DNA from: CALCMJ01 sp964475415
Lineage (GTDB): Bacteria; Bacteroidota; Bacteroidia; Chitinophagales; Saprospiraceae
DNA length: 51,406 nucleotides
Reading direction: 5' to 3'
Assembly (NCBI GenBank): GCA_964475415.1
Contig: CAYYWZ010000024.1
Span: 1-51,406, forward strand
Positions 45,247-51,406 of the stretch are shown piece by piece. Numbering within the stretch: the stretch's first letter is position 1; every line of letters begins with the position of its first letter. The notes below the pieces were generated by a model, which saw only the letters and a program-made list of their open reading frames with translations, was not told the origin of the DNA and made no database searches. A program made the position numbers and the translations under genes.

Positions 45247-46011
45247 TTATCGGAAATATATTTGTACGGTTTCGTTTTTGTTTAAGCCTAGATAAGTTCC
45301 TGCTCTACCCATATTGACTGCTATCTCCAGTAAGTCTGCTGAATTAAAAAGACAAAGGACATCACCTACTGGCACATCACCATAATGCTTACTGATAGAA
45401 GTTATAGGGTCGTTTTGCTTATAGAACAACTCAAAATTTCTACCCTTCCTCATTTTTTCGAAATTCTCCTTTCTGACATTAAGAACTACATTGTCAAAAT
45501 GATCCTTATGTATAACTGTCGCTCGTATATTGTCATTGGTTATAACAGCTCTGAGCGAAAGTTTTCTGTTAAACACATCGGGATGTTTTCCTAGCTCGTC
45601 AGGAAAAAGATTATTTTTGATACAAGCGATAGCGTGAGCAACTAACTTGTTAGCATTTCTATCCTCAAAATCTACAAGATATACATCTTCTTCGGTAAGA
45701 TCATCAAAGAGTAAACTAAATAGTCCATTATTAGGCCCTATGAAGAAGTGGCCATTTTTAAAAAACGTTATATACTCAAAAGCCGGATTATAGTAAGAAT
45801 ATACAAAAGCTACATGTATGGTTCCTTGAGGAAACTTACTATAACTTGTTTGTAAAAAGTATGCCGCTTGCTGGATATCATGGGCAGCTATACTATGACT
45901 GATATCTACAAAAAAGTGATCATTACCTGCCGCCGTCAGAATTTCTGCCTTCAGCATAGCACTGAAATAATCCTCTACTCCTAAATCTGTTGTAAGTGTT
46001 ACTATATTCAT
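45247..46011 (-). CDS. SAM hydroxide adenosyltransferase (DUF62 family)
   Basis: About 254 residues from ATG 46011, which starts MNIVTLTTDLGVEDYFSAMLKAEI without the nine-residue lead of the longer open frame. Family features: the TTDLG Asp loop, the HSIAAHDIQQAAYFL helix and the GPNNGLFSLLF loop, the counterpart of the SAM-binding PDNG. Relatives of the SAM chlorinase/fluorinase fold hydrolyse SAM to adenosine and methionine; halogenases have additional residues not evident here. First gene of the operon with the ABM protein and aroB. What it contributes beside shikimate synthesis is unclear. Confidence 0.9.
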   Translation of the reverse strand: MNIVTLTTDLGVEDYFSAMLKAEILTAAGNDHFFVDISHSIAAHDIQQAAYFLQTSYSKFPQGTIHVAFVYSYYNPAFEYITFFKNGHFFIGPNNGLFSLLFDDLTEEDVYLVDFEDRNANKLVAHAIACIKNNLFPDELGKHPDVFNRKLSLRAVITNDNIRATVIHKDHFDNVVLNVRKENFEKMRKGRNFELFYKQNDPITSISKHYGDVPVGDVLCLFNSADLLEIAVNMGRAGTYLGLNKNETVQIYFR

Positions 46012-46404
46012 GTTAATAATCCTACAAAGGATGACCAAATGACGGAATTTTTTGAATCATTTGGAAATATTAAATGACTAAAATTTTATTGATCAGATAT
46101 ATGTACTCTGGTATGCTATACATAAGAACTTAAATTTAGATTATCTTTTTGATAATTTAGGCGATTCCATGAACTACAATTAGATAGAAGCGGTTATATT
46201 TAGGCTAAGTAATACACAGAAAAAATAATGAATCTGCTAAACTGATGCAAATAAGTAGTTTTCTTTAAAGTCTAATAACAAATTGTAAATGAAGAAAGGC
46301 GTAAATTCACATTTGTTTTAAATTTCGTAGTAGATTTTTTAAACAAGGAAGAAAGGTGAAAGCCATGGAGGATAATTAATTTAAATTAAAACTAGATAAA
46401 TATA
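46012..46404. other. Divergent intergenic region between the aroB and phoH operons
   Basis: 393 bases with no gene. It contains a small TTATC/GATAA hairpin near 46140-46160 and a candidate promoter for phoH. A five-codon open frame, ATG GAG GAT AAT TAA (46365-46379), is preceded by an AGGTGA-like site and ends 25 bases before phoH; it may be chance. I see nothing else. Confidence 0.6.
46283..46315 (+). promoter_or_regulatory. Putative promoter of the phoH-osmC-aroA operon
   Basis: TTG at 46283-46285 and CACATTTG at 46308-46315 (one mismatch to TAnnTTTG) are 22 bases apart, within the range seen for Bacteroidota promoters. This would give a leader of about 80 bases before the TTG start of phoH. 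Confidence 0.35.
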
Positions 46405-47388
46405 TTGAGTGAAATAATATTAACCATTAGCGATGTAGACCCAGGAGCGCTATATGGAGAAAAGAATAAGAAGATCAACCTTCTCAAAGAAGCTTATCCT
46501 AACATAACCATAACTTCTAGAGGAAGTAATATAAAGCTAAGTGGAGAAAAAAAGGATACACAGAAAGCAAAGAAAAAAATAGAGCAGATGGTTAAACATC
46601 TTAAAGATAATGATGCGCTCTCAGAACAGAATGTTACTGAGATCCTCAATGGTGACTCGGCTTACGAAAATCATTTTTCTGCTAAGCATGCAGGATCTGC
46701 TATCGTACATGGGAGAAACGGTAAACCTATCAAGGCAAGGACTAAGAACCAGAAGAAGATGATAGAGTTGTCGGAAAGAAATGATGTGGTTTTTGCTATA
46801 GGACCTGCAGGAACGGGTAAGACCTATACTGCTGTAGCGCTAGCCGTAAAAGCGCTTAAAAACAGATTGGTCAAAAAAATAATTCTCACTAGACCTGCGG
46901 TGGAGGCAGGAGAGAATCTAGGTTTTCTTCCCGGAGATCTCAAGGATAAGATAGATCCTTATTTACGACCTCTATACGATGCATTAGATGATATGTTGCC
47001 AGCTGAGAAGCTGAACCAATTTATGGATAACAGGGTGATAGAGATTGCGCCACTTGCATTTATGAGAGGACGAACCTTAGATAATGCTTTTATCATATTG
47101 GACGAAGCTCAGAATTCTACTTCTACTCAGATCAAAATGTTTCTAACTCGTCTAGGGCCTAATGCTAAGTGTATTATAACAGGTGATTTGTCTCAGGTAG
47201 ATTTGCCTCACCATCAGAAATCTGGATTATACAAAGCGGTCAATCTTTTGTCTGACCTAGAAGGGATAGGAAAGGTTTTTCTAACTGCCGAAGACGTAGT
47301 AAGACATAGGCTGGTAAAAGAAATTATAATTCGCTACGAGAAAGAGAATGAAAAGCGTATGGCACAAATAAATAAAGAAGAGAGATGA
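46405..47388 (+). CDS. phoH: PhoH-like ATPase
   Basis: 327 residues. It uses a TTG start at 46405, which is supported because the translation MSEIILTISDVDPGALYG matches the conserved PhoH N-terminus and no ATG lies nearby. An N-terminal KH-like region (to about residue 70) is followed by the P-loop GPAGTGKT (133-140), RPAVEAGENLGFLPGDL and the Walker B FIILDEAQNS. PhoH proteins are RNA-linked ATPases, often beside ybeY; here ybeY is absent and osmC follows with an ATGA overlap. The precise role is uncertain. Confidence 0.93.
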   Translation: MSEIILTISDVDPGALYGEKNKKINLLKEAYPNITITSRGSNIKLSGEKKDTQKAKKKIEQMVKHLKDNDALSEQNVTEILNGDSAYENHFSAKHAGSAIVHGRNGKPIKARTKNQKKMIELSERNDVVFAIGPAGTGKTYTAVALAVKALKNRLVKKIILTRPAVEAGENLGFLPGDLKDKIDPYLRPLYDALDDMLPAEKLNQFMDNRVIEIAPLAFMRGRTLDNAFIILDEAQNSTSTQIKMFLTRLGPNAKCIITGDLSQVDLPHHQKSGLYKAVNLLSDLEGIGKVFLTAEDVVRHRLVKEIIIRYEKENEKRMAQINKEER

Positions 47389-47786
47389 CATCAGAAGTAA
47401 TATATAAAGGCAAACTAAGAACTGAAGCTAAACATATTCGATCAGGTAATACGATAATCACGGATGCACCCGTTGATAATAATGGAAATGGTGAGGCTTT
47501 TTCTCCTACAGACTTATTAGCTACATCTCTAGCTTCTTGCCATCTTACTATTATGGGTATAAAAGCCAGAGATAATAATATAGACATGGATGGCGCTAAG
47601 GCAGAGGTGACTAAGACTATGGCCTCAGATCCAAGAAGAGTTGCTAAAGTAGAAGTCAATATCTACATGCCGGCAAATAATTATAGCGAAAAAGATAAGA
47701 AGGTCTTAATGAAGGCGGCGGAGGCGTGCCCAGTAAGTAGGTCCTTGTCTGCAGAGTTAGAAATAGATCTGAAAATAATCTGGTAA
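47385..47786 (+). CDS. OsmC/Ohr family peroxiredoxin-like protein
   Basis: 133 residues, full length for the family. The two reactive Cys are visible in SLASCHLTIMGI (C52) and AAEACPVSRSL (C115), with the family's EAFSPTDLLATSL upstream of the first. OsmC proteins reduce organic hydroperoxides using dithiols such as lipoyl proteins. The start overlaps the phoH stop (ATGA) and the stop overlaps the aroA start (TAATG), so all three are translationally coupled. I cannot distinguish OsmC from the YhfA-type subgroup with certainty. Confidence 0.9.
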   Translation: MTSEVIYKGKLRTEAKHIRSGNTIITDAPVDNNGNGEAFSPTDLLATSLASCHLTIMGIKARDNNIDMDGAKAEVTKTMASDPRRVAKVEVNIYMPANNYSEKDKKVLMKAAEACPVSRSLSAELEIDLKIIW

Positions 47787-49051
47787 TGGAGCAATTACAT
47801 ATAGAAGGTGGTAAGGCAAGAGAAGGCGTGCATATATCTCTTACTGGATCAAAGAGTATCTCTAATAGAATACTCATAATAAGAGCACTAGGTGAACATA
47901 CATTTCCAATAGAGAATTTGTCTAAAAGCCAAGATACACTTACGCTAGAAAAGTTACTTTCTAGCAATGAGGAGACTCTAGATGCTGGGCATGCAGGTAC
48001 TACTTTTCGTTTTTTGACATCTTATCTATGCTTGCAAGAAGGCAAAAAAACATTAACTGGATCAGACAGAATGCTAGAGCGCCCTATAGGTCCACTAGTT
48101 GATGCGCTTAGAAGTGTAGGTGCCGATATCGAATACTTAGGAAAAGAAGGTTTCCCACCTTTGCAGATAAGCGGGCCACTAAGTCTTACTAGTAATAAAA
48201 TATCTATATCAGGTAAGGTAAGCAGCCAATTTTTATCTTCTCTATTACTTATCGCACCTTATCTATCTGAGGGACTTGAACTGGAGATTTTAGATGACTT
48301 AGTTTCTAGACCTTATCTAGAAATGACCTTAAAGCTAATGGAGTTATACGGTGCTAGTTTTACTTGGGAAAATAATATTATAAAAGTACAAGCGGGTCAA
48401 TATATCTCTAAAGACTTCTTTGTAGAAGGAGATTGGTCCTCGGCTTCTTATCACTATATAGCTGTAGGTTTATCAGATGTCAATGAAGTGGTCGTGGAAG
48501 GATTATCAGAAAATAGTATACAAGGGGACGCTCGTATTGTAGCTTATGCAAAGCAATTAGGTATAGAAACGCAATATGTAAAAAATGGTATAAAAATTTC
48601 TAAAGATTCTTCGCAAACAGCTCCTGATATCGTAGAGTATAATCTTATAGAACAGCCAGATCTTTGTCAGTCACTAGCTTGTCTTTGTGCTGGACTCGGA
48701 GTGAGTGCAATGTTTAGCGGATTACAGACCTTACATATTAAAGAAACAGATCGAATAGCGGCATTGAAAAATGAGTTAGAGAAGTTTAATGTAAGTTTTG
48801 CCAAACTACCACCTAAGTTTTCTCCTAAATCTGATGAAACTTATTATTTATTACAAGGAAAGATTACTAAGAAAGAATCAAGCACCAATATAGCAACCTA
48901 TCATGATCATAGAATGGCTATGGCCTTCGCTCCTTTGTCTAGTATTACTAAGTTAACTTTAGAAGACCCACTCGTTATTGTAAAGTCTTATCCTGATTTC
49001 TGGAAAGATATGCAAAAGTATGGTTATAAAATGTCTAACCTCCTAGACTAA
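47786..49051 (+). CDS. aroA: 3-phosphoshikimate 1-carboxyvinyltransferase (EPSP synthase)
   Basis: Joins shikimate-3-phosphate and PEP to make EPSP, the sixth shikimate step. 421 residues. Motifs: TGSKSISNRILIIRAL (Lys and Ser ligands), DAGHAGTTFRFLTSYL with His where most enzymes have Asn, DRMLERPIGPLVDAL, LHIKETDRIAAL and YHDHRMAMAF. The starting ATG overlaps the osmC stop. Its last 17 bases overlap the 3' end of the OmpA-like gene on the other strand. The Gly in AGTTF needs closer comparison before assigning class I or II. Confidence 0.95.
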   Translation: MEQLHIEGGKAREGVHISLTGSKSISNRILIIRALGEHTFPIENLSKSQDTLTLEKLLSSNEETLDAGHAGTTFRFLTSYLCLQEGKKTLTGSDRMLERPIGPLVDALRSVGADIEYLGKEGFPPLQISGPLSLTSNKISISGKVSSQFLSSLLLIAPYLSEGLELEILDDLVSRPYLEMTLKLMELYGASFTWENNIIKVQAGQYISKDFFVEGDWSSASYHYIAVGLSDVNEVVVEGLSENSIQGDARIVAYAKQLGIETQYVKNGIKISKDSSQTAPDIVEYNLIEQPDLCQSLACLCAGLGVSAMFSGLQTLHIKETDRIAALKNELEKFNVSFAKLPPKFSPKSDETYYLLQGKITKKESSTNIATYHDHRMAMAFAPLSSITKLTLEDPLVIVKSYPDFWKDMQKYGYKMSNLLD

Positions 49052-50252
49052 GAATTTTAATCTCTACCCGTTGGTTTTTCTTTCTACCAGCTTTGGTTTT
49101 ATTAGATGCAATCGGCTGTCTTTTTCCGTAGCCTTTGAACTCTAGGCGCTGTTGCTCAATACCCTTTCTTACAAGGTAGTTCGCCACTTGTTGAGCTCTC
49201 TTATTAGATAGATTATCGCAATAACTATCTGTGATACCTTTGACACCATTCGTATGGCCACCTATCTCTATACTGATATCTTCATTATCTTTTAGAAAAT
49301 CGAAAAGCTCGTCCAAGACAGAATAGGAATTGACATTTATGCTGTCACTGTCAGCGGCAAAATACAAATTCTTCATTGTGATCTTCTGGCCCTTTTTCAT
49401 GCTCTTACGATCTAGCTCTTCCATGATTTTTTTCTTTGGAACATCTCTCTCTGTACTTGCTTCTGCTACCTCAGCTTCTGGTTCTACTTTTACAGGTTTT
49501 TTCTTTTTTGCACGTTTATGTGGAGGTATTTTTTTCTTTGGCTCACTTGCTGGTGATGTAACAGCAGCAGCAACAATTTCTTCTTCATTACAATTATAAG
49601 CTTTGAAGGAGGAAATATTGTCTAGTAGTATATGACCTATATATGGTTCTAGTATAGGCGTTTTGTAAAAGGCCTCGAAGGTTATAAATCTGTAGTTAGA
49701 ATTAACTTCTATTTGGAAAGTATAGCTTTCCCAATCAGCATTAACTACAGGTTTTGATTCAGCAATTAACTGATCCGTATTACAAAAACCCGTGCCTCCC
49801 CATACACGAAGTACTGCTGGTGTGCTATAGTTAGAAAGATTATCTGTTCCATCCTTCACTCTACTCCAGTAGTTTTTTGATCTAGCAAGATCTATAGAAA
49901 AAGTGTAGCACTGATCTTTTTTTAGTGGGGTATTAAGACGCTGAGATACAGACTCCCAAGTTTCATTATTTCTTACTACAAGTCCTATATAGGTTTCTCC
50001 TTCACTCGGTAAGACTGTGTTTTCCCAGTAATTATTTGGATGTACATCTGGTGGTGTTTCTTCTGGAAAGTATATTCTACCACAGTCATACCATCCTTTA
50101 GGTAGTGGAGTAGGAATATTAGCCATAAAGGTTCCTTGTGTAGGATATCCCTCAAATGAAGGATTTTTCAATTCTATATCATCTTGCCCAAAACTTATGA
50201 ATGGCAATAAAGACATACAAGCTATTACTGTGAAAATATAAATATTTTTCAA
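49035..50252 (-). CDS. OmpA-family protein with an N-terminal jelly-roll-like domain
   Basis: About 405 residues from TTG 50252, chosen because it gives a good signal peptide (KNIYIFTVIACMSLL to ISFGQ); an earlier TTG at 50297 is possible and no suitable ATG exists. Residues about 25-215 look like a carbohydrate-binding jelly-roll: IELKNPSFEGYP at its start, LPKGWYDCG, and HILLDNISSF at its end. A Lys/Pro/Glu linker (216-290) leads to the OmpA domain (about 293-400): LYFAADSDSI, IEIGGHTNG, LSNKRAQQVANYLVRKG, KKNQRVEI. The OmpA part should bind peptidoglycan; ligand binding by the first domain is inference. Confidence 0.87.
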   Translation of the reverse strand: MKNIYIFTVIACMSLLPFISFGQDDIELKNPSFEGYPTQGTFMANIPTPLPKGWYDCGRIYFPEETPPDVHPNNYWENTVLPSEGETYIGLVVRNNETWESVSQRLNTPLKKDQCYTFSIDLARSKNYWSRVKDGTDNLSNYSTPAVLRVWGGTGFCNTDQLIAESKPVVNADWESYTFQIEVNSNYRFITFEAFYKTPILEPYIGHILLDNISSFKAYNCNEEEIVAAAVTSPASEPKKKIPPHKRAKKKKPVKVEPEAEVAEASTERDVPKKKIMEELDRKSMKKGQKITMKNLYFAADSDSINVNSYSVLDELFDFLKDNEDISIEIGGHTNGVKGITDSYCDNLSNKRAQQVANYLVRKGIEQQRLEFKGYGKRQPIASNKTKAGRKKNQRVEIKILSLGG

Positions 50253-50472
50253 ACCGATATTTTTCTTATTTACACTAATAATGATAAAAGTGCTCAATTT
50301 GTTACTTTAAGTTAAAGATTTATAAGTTTCTTAACCTTGAAATTAAGACGGAATCTTAGTTTTTTTTGATAAAAACCTAAATATACCCAACCTATTGCAG
50401 AATATGTTATGTCTATACAGGTAATTAGATTATATAAGATTTTTATTATTTTAAATCATTTTACGCCCTCCT

Positions 50473-51191
50473 ATGGAAAAATATATACTTCTTTTAGGTC
50501 TACTCTTTCCTATCTCTATCATAGCTTGTTCTTGTATCGGGCCTAATAATTTCTGTAAATCATTGTCTTTTTCAGAGATAGATTATTCTATCCTCATAGG
50601 CAAAAAATCTGGAGATCAAAATGGTACTTCTGTAGATTTTCATATCGAGGAAAAAATACATGGAATTAATGATTTTCCAGATAAAATACGATTAAAAAAC
50701 GGATTCGGAGCAGACTGTATTGTTTCTACTGGCAACTGGGATGAAAGTATAAGTTATATTATTTTACTAGCAGAAACTAACGAAGATGACTTTTATAGTT
50801 TATCTATATGTGGTATAAATTTCTTAGAGTATGATGGAAATCTAGTAAAGGGTTATATAGATATGGGGGAATATCAGGAAATGTCCTACTCGTCTTTTTT
50901 AGAAGCATTGGATTGTCTAGGTGAACCATTGAACATCAGTTCTTTCTCTATACTGCAAAATCCAGTTAGTGATAACATTAGTTTATAAGTTATAGATCGC
51001 AAGACACATCAATAGATATTTATCTATATGATTCAAATGGGAGATTAGTCTATACTCAAAATGAATTCCTATTATCTGAAGGCGAAAATCAACTTTCCAA
51101 TATTTCTGTTCTCCAGTCTGGTGTCTATATTTTACAAGTCGTAGATAGAGGAAATTATTGGACAGAGAAGGTGGTTGTTAGTGCAGAGTAA
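50473..51191 (+). pseudogene. Exported protein with a T9SS sorting domain, split by a one-base frameshift
   Basis: The open frame 50473-50988 gives 171 residues: a signal peptide (LLLGLLFPISIIACSC, where the Cys could also be lipidated), a Cys-containing middle (CIGPNNFCKSLSF) and the start of a sorting domain, LQNPVSDNISL. It then meets a stop. The next frame, from about 50990 to TAA 51191, continues the domain: YRSQDTSIDIYLYDSNG, LQSGVYILQVV and EKVVVSAE. The total of 719 bases is one short of a whole number of codons. One added base near 50984-50990 restores a product of about 239 residues. I do not recognise the middle domain; without the shift it would be a T9SS cargo protein. Confidence 0.82.
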
Positions 51192-51406
51192 GATTTTTAT
51201 GATTTCAGTTTTACGTTTTGATAATTTTCTTTTCTTGTGTGATGCTAGGAGAGTACTGACATTCTCCTACCTAATTTTGTAAGTTTGGCCAATAAAAAAA
51301 GAAGCATCCGTGATAAATCTGGAAGGACGCTAGGACTAGATTTGTAAGTGAACTGTCCATCGTACTCAAGATATTAAGGCAGACGCGACAGCCCCTAATC
51401 TAAGTA
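51192..51406. other. Right edge, no gene seen
   Basis: 215 bases with no convincing open frame, RNA gene or repeat. A gene on either strand could begin beyond the edge. Confidence 0.5.

Noticed and set aside
1..51406. tRNA, rRNA or insertion-sequence transposase genes
   Set aside because: I looked for clover-leaf-like segments, rRNA stretches and transposase motifs and saw none.

Overview
The window is about 51 kb of an AT-rich member of the Bacteroidota. The evidence is PorP/SprF and a PorE-like OmpA protein (type IX secretion, T9SS), C-terminal T9SS sorting domains, a FISUMP-domain lipoprotein, DUF4286 and DUF3109 proteins, a two-stretch polyproline TonB, TAnnTTTG-type -7 promoter elements and few Shine-Dalgarno sites. 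Leu CTA and Arg AGA codons are frequent. I would place it near Saprospiria or Chitinophagia, but the sequence alone does not fix the genus. It looks like draft sequence: there is a 100-N gap at 20440-20539 and there are three single-base frameshifts.

Layout. 1-1.6 kb (-): a WecA/MraY-type sugar-phosphate transferase coupled to a CrcB/FluC fluoride channel. 1.7-5.9 kb (+): uppS, bamA and skp/ompH, for lipid carrier synthesis and outer-membrane protein assembly. 5.98-23.2 kb (-): a compact five-gene operon of surface proteins. In transcription order these are a T9SS-sorted protein with at least 25 thrombospondin type 3 Ca-binding repeats, an outer-membrane beta-barrel, a 2105-residue secreted protein, a fibronectin type III protein and a FISUMP lipoprotein. 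This is the best candidate for an undescribed system. 23.4-27.9 kb (-): TPR protein, DUF4286, acyl-CoA dehydrogenase and M50 protease with CBS domains. 28.1-31.5 kb (-): small exported protein, eukaryote-type citrate synthase, GcvH, VanZ-like and TonB. 31.7-36.0 kb (+): DUF3109, M14 carboxypeptidase and fumarylacetoacetase. 36.0-39.2 kb: a TPR lipoprotein, a decayed YefM/YoeB toxin-antitoxin pair, two copies of a palindromic MITE-like repeat and a GC-richer segment. 39.2-43.8 kb: a DUF2279 protein (-), then a PorP/SprF plus PorE-like/OmpA/DUF1573 pair (+). 43.9-49 kb: two divergent operons holding aroB (with an ABM-fold protein and a SAM hydroxide adenosyltransferase) and aroA (with phoH and osmC). 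49-51.2 kb: an OmpA protein with a jelly-roll-like N-terminus and a frameshifted T9SS cargo gene.

How it fits together. Much of the window serves the cell envelope: lipid carrier (UppS, WecA-like), barrel insertion (BamA, Skp), energy transduction (TonB), T9SS parts (PorP, PorE-like) and surface cargo (TSP3 protein, the 50.5-kb gene). The five-gene surface operon has the form of a T9SS adhesin made together with its own outer-membrane barrel and accessory proteins. That functional reading is inference. The metabolic genes (citrate synthase, GcvH, acyl-CoA dehydrogenase, FAH, AroA/AroB) are recognised with much higher certainty.
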